From Tilletia caries (taxonomy: Eukaryota; Basidiomycota; Exobasidiomycetes; Tilletiales; Tilletiaceae): DNA of 64,000 nt. This document shows, one piece after another, positions 30,978 to 42,503 of this stretch. Location: assembly GCA_032718865.1 (NCBI GenBank), contig JALUTQ010000007.1, forward strand, positions 868,001 to 932,000, given 5' to 3'. The notes below the pieces were generated by a model. That model made no database searches. It worked only from the letters and a program-made list of their open reading frames with translations, and had not been told where the DNA came from. Both the position numbers and the translations under genes were made by a program. Every line of letters begins with the position of its first letter. The first letter of the stretch is position 1.

Positions 30978-32419
30978 GCTGGTGGTTGTCAGAGGGGAAA
31001 CGAGGATGGTGCAATGGGGAAAATGTCGGTACGAACGATGGGCAGAGTGGTGATGGACGGGTATATGTGGAGCCCTGGGTGGGAGAGGCCCGTGTATGTG
31101 GAAGAAGAGCGGGTAGTCAAAGAGGAAGCAAGTTGCTCCTCTGAGATCGACGGTTGGCAGTATTTGACGACCTGTGGACGGGCGGTGATCGACGCCAAGG
31201 CTGTGAGAAGACTGCGGCGATAAGTGCACTGTGCAGCTGCGATACACCTGTCTGTGACTGAGTAGGGCAGTGAGTGAGTGAGTGTTGGTGAGCGTGGGAA
31301 AAGGAGGAGTGGAGAGTAAATGCAAGGAGGTGGCGGAGGACGACGCGTCTAGAGGCAGGCAGGCGTGTAAGACGGGTCAGACGACAGGGAGCAGAAACTG
31401 ACCACAGCGCGCCCTCCGTCTTTATACCCTTCCGTGCGCTCACATGCGCTCCCAGACGTCCAGCCCCTTCTTCCCCTGGCCGACAGGATCGTGCGTGACA
31501 CAGCATGAGCGAGTGAGCGCAATTGGCGGGCCCAGGCTCAGATTCAGAGCATCCCACTGGTTCCGCGGGATCCCATATGTTTGCGGGATCGAGTAGGCGA
31601 CTGTGTATAATACGAGCAGTGCAAGCCTGCAAGCCTGCAAGTGCTAATATGCTTGTTGCTGCCGTTTGCAGGAAGGCGGATGCGAACGCGACGTGGCTCG
31701 ACTTCGACGCGACCTTAGGCCGTAGCTCGCTCACCGCCGATGCCTCCGACAGCCACCGCCTGCCATCGCGCGCTATAATATATATGCCCATCGCCTGGGC
31801 GCCTTCGTTCCTGGGACCTTAAAGTCGAAGCTTGCTGACTGGGAACGCTGGTCGGAAGGCAGCAGAAGGGCGGAAAAGAAGGTCAGCAGCGGCAGGAAAC
31901 ACAGCGACAAGCCACAGCCCGTTCCTTCTTATGGAGACTCCTCCCCCAAGTTGCTTTCTTTCCATTCCGAGGCCGTGGTCGCGCATCAAGCAAGGAAAAG
32001 ACTCTCCCGGTGCCTTCCTGCGGCTGACTCGATTGCCTGCTTGTTTCGTGTGCGCGGTAGTAACAGCGAGAGCCTGGTCACTGGTCAGTCAGTAAGCGGC
32101 AGAACGAGGTGAGCAAACTGCCCTGCTTGTCCCGCCTCAGTGAGTGTCGAGTGAACCCTTTGTTCGGTGTACTTCCGGGCTTACGACGGCTCTGCGATCG
32201 GAGTCCGGAAGTCAGCATCGGGGCCCCTCAGACTGACACTCATTCGAGACCAACAGTGAGGTAGGCACGGCTCCCCCTTTCCACGAATTCTTCCTCCCTT
32301 CCTTCCTTCGTCCAACGCTGCACGCTCAGGGGTTAGAAGCTCCTCCCTATCTGCACCCACGGCGCCCTCGCCGCACGAACCCCGGCACCGCGTCGAAGAA
32401 TAGCAAGCATCGAGCAAAG
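30978..32419. other. divergent intergenic region (PUF gene / VTT gene)
   Basis: 1.4 kb between divergent starts. Contains CAAGCCTG tandem units near 31620-31637. Frames across it are shadows without family features. It probably holds both promoters and 5' leaders. Confidence 0.45.
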
Positions 32420-34842
32420 ATGAGCGTTTCACGCAACCGCAAGATTGACTCAGCCGCCGCGGCCAGAGCTCTCAACTCCAGCAGCAACAGCATCAGCGGC
32501 GCTCCCTCCGCAGGCACAGCCTCGCCCGTCAAGAACGGCAGAGCTTCCGCAGCTTCTCCGACGGCATCTGGAAAGCCACGGGACAAGGCGGCAGCCGCAA
32601 GAGATCGACGCAGCGCAAACAGTAGCACCGCCAGCCAGAGCGCTCAACCCCGTCTGCCCACCACTCGCGTCTCTGTGGCCCCTTCCGAGGGAGGGCTCAT
32701 GGCCGAAGCTGGAAAAGCAGCAGCTGCGCTCGGCCCAGTAGCACGAGCAAAGCGTTCGACGCGCGAAGGTTCAAGTTCCGAAGCTGCGGCGCGTCTCTCG
32801 TACGGTGCCTCGGCGGCGGACGAGCCGCTTCTCAAAAGCGACGCAGACGGCGGCGCGTCCAAGGACGACAGCGATGCTGCCTCCGTTCAGTCCGCGCATA
32901 CACTCAAGACGATCCGTGACGGCACCTCGCCTTCTGGTTCCAGCGTGACCTTGCCAAAGTCCGCCTCTAAAGGAAGTCGCGCCAACGGCAACGGTAACTT
33001 GCACCTTCTCCCCTCTTCCGACGACGCCGATGACGAAGCGGGCGCGATCGATGTGCACGCGTGGGAAGGTGCGTCAAGTTCCGGTCCGACAGGGGCGAGC
33101 GGTCCCGATCTCGAGGGCGAGGACGCCGCAACAGCGGCAGCAGAGCTCTCCCGTTGGCGCCGCCGAGTCCTCCTCCGCACCGCCCTTCGCCTCTTGATTC
33201 TCTTCGTCTTCTGTTCTATCGCCCTCGTTGGGACGCTCTGGATCGCGCTTCCCGAGATCGACGAGAAGGATCGGCCGTTCCTCAAGATCCCCAAGAGTCT
33301 GGCCGACCTGAAATTGCTCAACGAAGTGCTGCAGCATTACAAAGACGAGTACAGTGCGCGCGTCGTACTGTGCTGGGTCGTCGTTTACATGTTGTGAGTA
33401 TATGCGGTGTTGAAAGATTGCTACCGGGTCTTCGTCGCGCATATATGCGCTTTTTTCCTGTTACTGATCGCCGCGTTGCATATTCGTCACCCGCATTTTC
33501 TCCCCTTTCAGCTTGCAAGCATTCAGCATACCCGGATCAATGTACATGTCCATTCTTGCGGGTGCCCTTTGGGGCGTCCCTGTCGCCTTGCCACTCGTCT
33601 GCGCGGTGAGTGCCAAAAACGGTGCACAAAACCCGCATTCAAGTTTTCCGTACTAAACTTCTCACCTCTTTCGTCCACTTTGAACCAGTCTGTCGCCACC
33701 GGGGCAACGATATGCTACCTGATATCACAGACGATGGGAGAAGCCCTCGTCGCTGTGCCCGCGTGGAAGGCGCGAGTGGACTCTTGGAAGGAGCGTTTGG
33801 CAGAGTACGACGACAATTTGTTGAGCTACTTGATCATTATTCGGTACGTTGTAGCTCTCGTCCTGTTGTCGGTCTTCCAGCTGAGTATTGACGCGACCTC
33901 GCTCTGTTCCATCGAACTCTTAGCATGATGCCGCTTCCGCCGCACAATGTCGTCAACCTGATCTCGCCGCACCTCGGCATTTCCATTCCTCACTTCTGGA
34001 TCTCCACCGCTCTGGGCATCTTCGCGATGTCCTTCATTCACACCACCATTGGCGAGAAGCTCGACGACATGGCCTCGTCAGACGACTTCAACCTGCTCTC
34101 GGTCCGCAACGTTCTCTTGTTCGCGGGTGTATGCGGTGCCGTCATGATTCCGGTATTGATCCGCAAGAGAGCCCCAGTCGCTCCGCTCGAAGAGGCCGGA
34201 GGTGCAGTTGGCGCTGTACGGCTTCCCGATGACGACGCAGAAGGTGGCCAAAACGCAAGCAACACCGGCAGCGTCCGAGCGCTCGGCCGATCGATATTGA
34301 TCGGAGCGCGAAGACTCGGACTTCCAGGAAGGGCTCAGGAACGTGACGACTTTAGAGCCGATTACGACGACGACGCGGATGAGTTGCCCCACGTGTCCGA
34401 CCCGGACGAACTGGCCATCGCGGCTGCTGCCTCCCAATCGCGCGCGAGCTCGCTCAGCAAAGCTGCCCGTGTACTCCGGCCGCCCGGCCCACCCGGTCCG
34501 GAAGATGTCGACGACGTCGATCCCACGGAAGCGTGGAGCACCCCTTTCGGCGCTCATGCCGCGGTGGGAGACGACGCGGACTCGTCGGACGCGCGGTCGG
34601 AAGATAGTCATCTGTCTGCGCCCTTCTCGGACGACAGGCGCGAAGATCGGGGACCGGGTCGGGAACGCGGTCCTCGACGTAAGGGATCCTCTAGTTCTGC
34701 TGCTAGTAACAGAAGAGGGGGTCTTGGTCGTCCCGGACAAGGAAGACCGGGCTCGTGGGCGGGTGCTGGCGCAGATGCGCTTGGGGATGTTGCTGGCCGA
34801 GTGCGTTCGTTCTTTGGCGGGAACGGAGTAGCACTGCGATAA
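32420..34842 (+). CDS. VTT/TMEM41-type membrane protein (SNARE-associated Golgi family)
   Basis: Four exons: 32420-33393, 33512-33605, 33689-33843, 33924-34842 (713 aa). A long Ser/Ala-rich, charged N-terminal tail (about 240 residues) precedes a membrane span (LLILFVFCSIALVGTLWIAL). The VTT domain follows, with the hallmark FSIPGSMYMSILAGALWG and SVATGATICYLIS, then helices HLGISIPHFWISTALGIFAM and VLLFAGVCGAVMIPVLI. The C-terminal 200 residues are acidic, then Arg/Gly-rich. Relatives (TMEM41B, VMP1, Tvp38) are ER/Golgi scramblases acting in lipid distribution and autophagy. The long tails are larger than in the animal proteins. The gene is convergent with the FRG1 gene, with 190 bp between stops. 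Confidence 0.85.
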
Positions 34843-35032
34843 TGACCGAGCCCCGTTACTTTTCCCTTTCACTCACGTTCCGCTTCCTGTGCTTTTTTCT
34901 CTGTTCTGTATCTTCGCTCTTGGTTGGTCACGGAACCTTGCACTACGAGGTACATATACCTATAATGACGACGTAATTTTCTTACAAGCTGGAGCTCAAT
35001 CAATGAACCTGCGATGTCTAGGATCGTGCACA

Positions 35033-36412
35033 TCACTGTTGACGAGTCGAGGAACATGCTTCAGTGAGTGCCCGTCGATGGCCAGGAAGCGAGCTACGTT
35101 GCTGGCACTCACCTTCGCATATCGATCACTGATATCGGTAGGGGCATCATGAGAGACAGCGGAGAAATTGGTAAGCGCAGGATGTGAGTTGAATGGCCCC
35201 AAGCGAAACTCACCTCTTCATCTTTTCTCTTCTGTCGAGCATGACTTCGGCCAGGCGACCCTCTTTCTCTGCTTGTCTCAGTGCCTTGCGATCCGCAGAT
35301 GTTTTCCCAAGCTCTAGCACCCGACCGCCGGTAAGAGCAACGCGTGACCGCCTGGGCGGGAAAAGGTTTAGATGGACGGAAGAGAGTCAGTTTTGAAAGC
35401 TGCCTCTTGAATGAAATCCAAAAGACTGGAAAATACTCACATCAATGCATGCTCGTCCGCTAATCCTGCCGATGGCCCTGCGCTCGTCCCAGCTGTGCCC
35501 ATATCCGACCCTTTCGCCTTTTTGCTGACCAAAGCTCCACCTTCGCGCTCCCGCATCCGAGCCTCGTGCCGGAACTTCCACTGCAGCCTGACTTCCCACC
35601 GCTCGCTCTGACCGGGCGCCTCCGCATCGGCGCGCAGGACTTTTCTCCCACCAGCCACCTCGTCGACACCCAAGAAGTGTCCATACATCGAGCGAAGGAA
35701 GAGGGATGTCGAATCGAGTCCCAGGTCTGGCGGCGGTGGCTTCTTTTCCTCCCCCTCGGCGGTAGAAGCAAGAGCGGCGGCGATGGCTGCTTGTGCATGC
35801 GTGAGGACCTCCCACTCCTCCTGTGGTCCGCGCGCCTCAGCAGAAGCGCTCACTTGTCCCATCCGATCCGCACCCAAGAACTTGCCCTCCGCATCACGGA
35901 AAGTGAGCTTGTCGCTTCCCACTTGGCGATTAGCAACGAAGACTTGGTAGACGCTCGTGGGTGTGATTTCGATGCCGCCTACGACTGCGGAAGTTCCGTC
36001 GGCATCGGTGATGAAGTTGGCGGAGGAAGCGTCGAGGTCCTGCGTCGAGCAGGGTACGAGCTCGACGCGCTGAGTGGTGATATTGACGCTGATTGCGTAT
36101 GGCGTCGAGGAGGAGGAAGGCTGGTGGAAGAGGAAGGTGGGTCCGTTAATGTCGGCCGGCCGCTCCGCTGATACCCAGGCTGTGGAAAGATGGGAAATAA
36201 AGCGATGCGTCAGGAGCAACTGACTGAGAAGCGGCGCGAAAACTCTCTGGCCACTCACCTTGCTCGTCGCCGCCGATGTCTTCCACATCCGAGACGTCGT
36301 CGTCAGCCTTGCGCTTGCCTTTGCTGTCTCCCGCGCTCGCGCTCTTCTTCTTGTTCTTCTTCTTGGCAGGCTTTTCGCCCTTGAAGCTCAGACGGAGGCT
36401 CTTCCCTGACAT
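35033..36412 (-). CDS. FRG1-like protein
   Basis: Exons 36259-36412, 35441-36179, 35214-35351, 35113-35128 and a final stop codon split off by an intron (acceptor near 35036); 349 aa. It starts MSGKSLRLSFKGEKPAKKK, a Lys-rich nuclear-type N-terminus usual for FRG1. The actin-bundling/beta-trefoil core contains FLGADRMGQVSASAEARGPQ, SLFLRSMYGHFLGVDE and SERWEVRLQWKFR. The end ...RREKMKSDRYAK matches the conserved C-terminus. If the last intron is not removed, the frame continues to 34996. FRG1 proteins associate with spliceosomes, nucleoli and actin. The start is chosen over a Met at 36589 because similarity begins here and the longer form would nearly touch the TBCE start. Confidence 0.85.
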
Positions 36413-36609
36413 TGCTCCTGCCTTAGTGCTTGCGTGGTGTCTGATGTGACCCACGTCGTTGCTGTGCTCGACCTCATCCACAGCATCGTCAATCTCATCC
36501 ACCTCCTCGGAGCCTTTTTTTGAGGAAGACCTGGACGCGCTCAGGCCATGGAGTATAGCGACCGCAAGGCATCTCACGCTCCCAGCCACGCTCCCAGCTT
36601 CCAGGCGCG
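36413..36609. promoter_or_regulatory. shared divergent promoter of FRG1-like and TBCE genes
   Basis: Only 197 bp separate the two start codons, so both promoters must lie here or overlap the coding regions. No TATA box is evident. The region is GC-rich. Confidence 0.6.
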
Positions 36610-39173
36610 ATGGGCTCGGTCGCGACTCCCGGCAGTGAAGGCGCTCCTCCGCGCATTGGCTCGCGTTTCATCCTCAAGGGCGAGCGCGGCACGGTGCGAT
36701 ATGTGGGACCCGTTCCTCCAGCCAAAGGCGACTGGCTCGGCGTCGAATGGGACGACGCAGCAAGAGGCAAGCATGACGGCCTCAGCGCAGACGGCACGCG
36801 CTACTTCCATTGCAGGTGAGTCCATGCTCGGCGCGCTGTCCAGAATTCTTGTCGGTTACGCTGTTGAATTTTTCATTCTGCGCATGACTCGACAGACAGC
36901 CAGGCGCAGGCTCCTTCCTGCGTCCATCAGGCAAGGTCAAGCTCGACTGGGGCACCTCCTTCATCCAAGCCCTTCGCTCCCGCTATGCGCTCGTGCCCAC
37001 CTTCAATGCGGCCGATACGCAGCAGAAGGCGAAGCACTCGCGCAGGAATCTAGCCGAGATCGAGATCGAGGTGCCCAATGTCGATGCCCTCTTCCAGAAG
37101 GAGCTCGTTCTCGATCGCCTACGGGTTGTTGCCGTCGGCTCGAGGGCGGAGGCTGCGCCGGTTTCAAGTGCGCTATCGACCGGGGATGATGTGACGGCTT
37201 CGCGGATAGAGGTTGAGGAGGGCGAGGCGGAGAAGGAGGTGTCATGCGCATTCGACTCCGAGGCCGGCGAACAGCCGGGAGACATCAAGAGGGCGATTCC
37301 AAGTGAGCCAGATCACAGAGTACAAATCAGGCTTCCGCTGACCTTAACGTGCTGAAAACTGCCCGGCTGTTTCTGTAGACGTCAAGGAGCTCGACATGAG
37401 CAGGTCTCTCATCCCAAGCTGGGAGGAAACCAGCAACGTCACAAGAGAGCTGCCCTGGCTCGACACACTTTTACTGCAGTAGGTCTCCCTCCCGACATTC
37501 ACGTTCTCATAGGCTCGTCGAGCTGACGATCGGGCTCGGACAGCTTCAATCGATTCTCTCCACTTCGAGTAGCACCTGCCGCCGATTCATTCGTGAACAT
37601 CAGGCATCTTGGACTCGACGGAACATTGATCAGCTGGAGCGAGGTCAGCTGCGCGAGATTTTGAACATCAGTCTAGCTTTACGTACCTTCTGACGACACC
37701 CATGTCTATTTTATTTAGGTCCTTGTCCTTTCAAGTTCTCTGCCAAGGATTGAAAGACTCGAACTGCGGAGGAACAACCTACGGCGATTCCACCCTACTG
37801 GCCAGGGAAAGACCATGGCGTCGGAAGAGCCGGGATCTATTGCACCTCTACAGACCTTGCGGAGCTTGCATCTGCAAGAGAATCAGCTCGAGCACTGGCT
37901 CGATCTTGTCACAGCATTGGCCCCTCTGCCCCAGTGAGTCATCTTGTTGACTACTATGCAGACACAACATGAAATGCTCAGACTTCGATTCTCCGGATAA
38001 CGTGCAGGCTTGACCAAATTGTGCTCTCCTCGAATCAGTTCTCCAACATTCCACCACCGGCAGCACATGACGGCCGGCGCTTCCCCGCTCTCACCCAAAT
38101 AGCAATCGATGGCAACCCTCTGAACAGTTGGTCCGACGTCGATGCGCTGGGAGCGTGGTGTTGCAGTCCCGCGGGTTCCAACCCGAACCGATCGGAGCGT
38201 CCGACCAACGACCCGCTGACGGCCAGCTCGCTAACATATTTCTCCATCGGAGGGGCCCAGGGATCGGCGCCTTTTGCATCAGGTGAGATACCTCGTTTAG
38301 AAAAGCAAACAAGTGTGGCGAGGACCTGAACAGTTGAACTTGACTTCAATATCCTTCTGCAGGAATGGATCCAAGAGACTTGAGAGCAATTGCGATCGCA
38401 AGGCTGCCGTCTTTGCAGAACATCAATGGTTCATTGGTGAGGTTCTCTGGCAACGCAGATCATCAGAACGGTCCTTCCTGAAGTCACCTCTTCGTTTCAC
38501 AGATCCGAGCAGCCGAGCGAAGAGATGCGGAGATCTGGTATCTTGGACGCATCGCGGAGGAGCGTCTAGATGAAGGAACACTGAAAGCCAGACATCCTCG
38601 CTATGAGGCTCTGAGCCTGGGTGAGTATCACTCAGCCGTACCAACCCCGATAGCGCTATTCAAGAGCTGACCCCGTCCTGGAGCCCGCAGTTCACGACTT
38701 CACCAAACAAGATTCAGCAAAGCGTGCGCAAGTCGAGGAGACCGAGACGTTGCGGAGCAAACTTCTAGGTACGCAACAGAGCTGGGACGAACGACGTGTC
38801 GACGCCTTCATGTTGACTTTTCTCTCTCTGCTACATGCTCTACACAGAGTTGGAAGTGTACGTCGTACATTCAGTGCCGCCTCGACTGTCCGACGCAGAG
38901 GCAAAGGGCAGCGTGAAGTTGCTCGGAACCTCTGCCATCCGAACCAGCATGACGAAGATCGCCAAAGCATGCGGTGTCAAGCCACGCGATGTCAAGGAGC
39001 TTTGGGCGTCCCTTTCTCCCACAGCCAGAATGACGGAAGAAGAAGAAGCGCAGGACCAAGGTGAGGGAGGCGAGGACGCCGATCAGCGAATCACGATCTG
39101 TCTCGACAATCTTACGAAAGAGCTTGGGTGGTTCGGTGTGCAGAATGGAGATTACTTGTTTGTTGTTCTATAA
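36610..39173 (+). CDS. tubulin-folding cofactor E (TBCE/Pac2/Alp21 type)
   Basis: Ten exons: 36610-36815, 36896-37302, 37379-37478, 37544-37643, 37719-37933, 38008-38282, 38363-38436, 38503-38620, 38691-38768, 38848-39173 (632 aa). Residues 18-70 form a CAP-Gly domain ([46 protein letters not shown]). The middle holds leucine-rich repeats ([30 protein letters not shown]). The C-terminal ~90 residues resemble the ubiquitin-like domain ([20 protein letters not shown]). TBCE captures alpha-tubulin, and with cofactors C and D assembles or dissociates the tubulin heterodimer. All splices preserve frame. The gene is convergent with the next one, with 64 bp between stop codons. Confidence 0.92.
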
Positions 39174-39237
39174 TACAACAGTCAAATAGTGCAGCTGAGG
39201 GAATGGAGAGTGATACATGGCTGCGAACGATCATTTG

Positions 39238-39375
39238 TTAGGTGTCGGGGCTCATTTGCGACTGGAGCGTCGAGGTCTCGTCGTGGCCGCCGTCTTTGCC
39301 GCTGCCTTCTCCGCCTGTTGAGGAGAAAAAAAGATCAGAGATCATCCAATACGTATCCAGCAAAGGACATGATGT

Positions 39376-39434
<59 letters not shown>

Positions 39435-40197
39435 GAATGGCACTCACCTTCTTCTTCGCGCGGTATCGCACTTTATAGCATCTGTTGCATAGCCATCGGT
39501 GGACATCGTTTGAGTCGCCGTCGTGGTACCACTTCACTTTGATGCGCCCCTCCACGACCCTGCATGACCCGCAACTTCTGATGAGTCTCTCTCTTCCACT
39601 GCTGCTTCCTTTTCCTCCTCCTGTAGCCCGCGGTCGAGGAACAGAAATGCGAATAGGAGCCGGTAGGCTCGCCGCCGCCGCCGCCTCGTTCGGGCTCTGC
39701 ATCTGCAACTGGGGGCGGTGTGAGCGAAGAAGTCGTGATTGTTTCTGACTAGAAGCAAGAGGGGATTGGTTTTGCTCCCCGTGCTGGTCGGCGGCATCAG
39801 CTTCGGCTTCTGGATTGAGGTGTCGAGCCAGAAAGGCCACCCAGTCTGGATCGCCGAGCCCTAGATTGCGGACTGTGTCCCGGAAATGTCGAAGGAGGGG
39901 CCCAATCTGGGCGTCGATCTGTCCCGCCGATTCATAAGATGCTGCGCCGCTGCCGAAGGGGCTGGATGGTGGTGGCAGTGGTTGCATATTTCGGTAGCCT
40001 TGACAACGGGTGGTACGGGGGAGGTCTGGGGGTGATATGTGACATATGTAGTGAAATCAGAGCCACGTCAGATAAGGACAAGCAGGCAAAAGCCATCATG
40101 TACTCACCGTGGAGCTGCGCGTGCCAACGTGCTTGCAGACTGTGAAGGATGGTACGGTGGAAAGCTGGCGTCCTGGAGCAGAGGGGAAAGCTGAAAA
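39238..40197 (-). CDS. GATA-like zinc-finger protein (N-terminus unresolved)
   Basis: The last exon (39238 to about 39316) follows an intron containing the CT tract. The main exon (about 39448-39950) encodes PFGSGAASYESAGQIDAQIG, DPDWVAFLARHLNPE, then CGSCRVVEGRIKVKWYHDGD...LCNRCYKVRYRAKKK. The Cys pattern is C-x2-C-x24-C-x2-C, and WY plus LCNRC resemble GATA fingers, but the loop is longer than the usual 17-20. Either translation starts at the Met at 39987, or an upstream exon near 40130-40197 (DASFPPYHPSQSASTLARAAPR) joins at the CCATCCAG acceptor near 39957. The second gives smoother coding sequence, but its own start was not found. A DNA-binding regulator is likely. Confidence 0.6.
39378..39433. 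repeat. (GA)n microsatellite within an intron
   Basis: About 28 uninterrupted GA units. On the sense (minus) strand this is a (CT)n polypyrimidine tract just after the donor of the last intron of the zinc-finger gene. Confidence 0.95.
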
Positions 40198-40425
40198 GGA
40201 TGTGAGGACGTCGGGGGAGGTTAGTGTGTTGCGAGGAAGTAAAGATTCTGCATATATACCTTCTACGGGAAGCATCTGCCAGCCTGCAGATACGCCACGT
40301 CCAAAAGGGAACGTTCGGTGGATGACATTATCCGGTCGCACACGCGATGAAGCGAAGAGGCGAACCCGAGAAATCGCGTGCTGACTTCTCGATAGCCGGC
40401 GGTACATTACTTGATGCGGATGCGG

Positions 40426-40740
40426 CTATGAGATCGATGAGATAGATCTAAATGAATCGAAGGTTCGTGGGAAAATGAAATTGGTCTTCACATGCAAGCC
40501 ACTCCAAACTGCCTTGCGAGCGGACCACCGACCACCGTTCCGGATTCCCACCCTTGTCCGAGTCCATGGGCTCTTGCTTGACCTCATCTCGATGCTCGAA
40601 GCTGATCGCGATGGTAAGCACACGCCTCGTTGACAAGGCCGCGAAACAAGCTCACCCTGAGGCTTGAGGTCGATGTACTTGTAGTTCGATTGTGGCATTT
40701 TTCAATCTTTGAGGAGACGAAGCGTGTACAGGGAGGAAGA
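40426..40740 (-). pseudogene. partial duplicate of the DUF5872/TUDOR gene (promoter and first two exons)
   Basis: It starts MPQSNYKYIDLK at 40698, against MPQSKDKYTDPK in the intact gene at 42147. After an intron-like gap it reads LRDEVKQEPMDSDKGGNPER against LRDEVKQELMESDKGGKPGQ, then loses frame and simil­arity. The upstream DNA is also copied: GGAGACGAAGCGTGT appears before both starts. The copy lies just downstream of the 3' end of the intact gene in the same orientation, so a local tandem duplication is likely. No downstream domains are present. Confidence 0.7.
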
Positions 40741-40874
40741 GGTTTGACGATGGTCACTCTTCCTGTCGCCAGGTTAAGGCAGCCGACGTCGTATGCGATC
40801 GGAACGCGTATGTTCGTCTTGGTCAGCCGAGTCCAAACTCGACAAACGTCAGGCTCGCCAAAGTGAATGGTCGC

Positions 40875-42147
40875 TCAGTTGTCAAAGTAGCAAGCGTCGG
40901 GTTTGTGTACGGCCAACTTCTCGCTTGGGCCATGCGAGCGAAGTACGATGCGCGGGTCGTCCTTGGTAGCTCTGACACTCTTCCCATTGACAGCTGTAAA
41001 GTTTGGGTGGAATTGCTGTCAGTCACATAACAGCGAGAACGGACGCAAGCTCTTGAGGCTTGAGGAGCCAAGCTCACTCTTTGTTGAGGTCAGAATCTCC
41101 TTGACGTGTCCTTCCACCCAGCCCGGCATAGCTTTCCAGTGACACTTCTGGCCCTTCTTGGGCAGGCGGTCTTTACTGGCCTGTTCGGCAGGTAGGTCGT
41201 ACGAGTCATGCTTGCTGCCGTGTGTGTCCCCCTTCTTTGTCGACGATGACGACGCTTTAGACCTGTTGTCTGTGGTCTGCTTTTGCTTCTTTTCGGCAGG
41301 TTCGTCCTCCTGGTCGCTCTCGTTGCTCATGTCGTTCTTGGAGTCGGCAGAGACAGAGCTTTTGCGTTTGCGACTAGAGCGTCGAGGTCCCGTCGTCTGT
41401 TCCTTTGCTGCTTGCTTGCTGACCTCTTCGTCTTTGTCGTCGTCCTTCTTGCTCTTCCCAGACTTAGCAGTCCTTGCTTTGCTAGCGCTCTTCTTCTTCT
41501 TTTCCTCCTCCTTATCCTCCTCCTCCAGCTGTTGCCCCTCCTCCTCCTCCTCGCCCGCCGCCGCCGCCTCGTCCTTGTCCTCGCGCTCTTCCTTTTGAGC
41601 TTTCTTGCGGCTGGCCTTCGCTTTGTCGGTATTGCCCACAAACTGCTGACCCTTCTTGGAAGCATCGCGCTTCTTCTCGTTCGTCTCCTTCTTCTCCTGT
41701 TCGCTCATCTTTTCCCACGCCTTTTTGGGCAAGTATCGCTCCTCCGTGCCGTCTTCATTCTTCGCCTCGCCCTTTCCTGACGAGGTCTGCCAGTCTTCTT
41801 TCGACCATTGGTCAAGATGCTTGGCACTTTCGTCCTTCTTGTCGTCAGTGTACCCGCCTCCGCGCTTTCGAAAATGGGCAGGGAGCTGTTAGCTTGCACT
41901 CATGGAAGGCGGCGCTGCGGGTGCACGAGTATCATATCTCACCTTCTTGTATTCGCTAGCCATCATTTGTGCTTTGCGAGCGGACCACTGTCCGGGCTTT
42001 CCACCCTTGTCCGATTCCATGAGCTCTTGCTTGACCTCATCTCGAAGCTGGTAACGCAATTCCACGGTAAGCACTCGCAGTTTCAACAAGGCCGCGAGGC
42101 AGGAAGCTCACCTTGGGGTCGGTGTACTTGTCCTTCGACTGGGGCAT
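40875..42147 (-). CDS. DUF5872 plus TUDOR (hypervirulence-associated, HVA1-type) domain protein
   Basis: Four exons: 42112-42147, 41943-42047, 41078-41864, 40875-40993 (348 aa). The N-terminal ~95 residues carry the DUF5872-type motif series LRDEVKQELMESDKGG, PGQWSARKAQMMASEYKK and RYLPKKAWEKMSEQEKKE. A Lys/Glu-rich, probably disordered nuclear segment follows (EEEEEGQQLEEEDKEEE, GPRRSSRKRK). The last ~60 residues, CHWKAMPGWVEGHVKEIL and VNGKSVRATKDDPRIVLRSH to YFDN, match the TUDOR-like domain named after Cryptococcus HVA1 (DUF2945). Function is poorly known. In Cryptococcus, loss of HVA1 alters metabolism and virulence; no such role is implied here. Divergent from the TMEM205-like gene. Confidence 0.82.
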
Positions 42148-42503
42148 TTATCAATCTTTAGACACGGAGACGAAGCGTGTGCAGCGAGGATGGACGCGAA
42201 AAAAGGGCAGGTCCTCATCCTCATCTCCTCGCCACACTGAGCAAGTCCCGACGTCAATCGCACGCGTCGTGTCACCAAGAGCAACCGGAAAGCGTTATTG
42301 ATTTAGATCGTCTTCGTCAGCCGCGAGCCCCTTCCCTTTGTTTGTTGCCGCCAAACGTTTTACGTAAACAAGATCGTCGCTGAGGCAACCTTGCGAGTTG
42401 CGAGGCCTGAGCGCCTGAGCGTCTGAGCGGTAGGTCGGGACCCCTTCCCTCCGACCACGACCACGACCACGACCACGGCATTCCCTAGGACCCAATAACC
42501 ACA
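42148..42503. promoter_or_regulatory. shared divergent promoter region
   Basis: 356 bp between divergent start codons. Includes GGAGACGAAGCGTGTGCAG near 42167, repeated upstream of the partial duplicate, and a CGACCA tandem run near 42459-42477. Confidence 0.55.

Noticed and set aside
39378..39433. Regular repeat considered as a CRISPR-like array
   Set aside because: It is a plain dinucleotide microsatellite without spacers. The organism is a eukaryote.
41158..41780. Leu/Ser-rich plus-strand frames up to 165 codons resembling membrane proteins
   Set aside because: Antisense of the Lys/Glu-rich middle of the TUDOR-domain gene. Hydrophobicity comes from complementing AAG/GAG codons.
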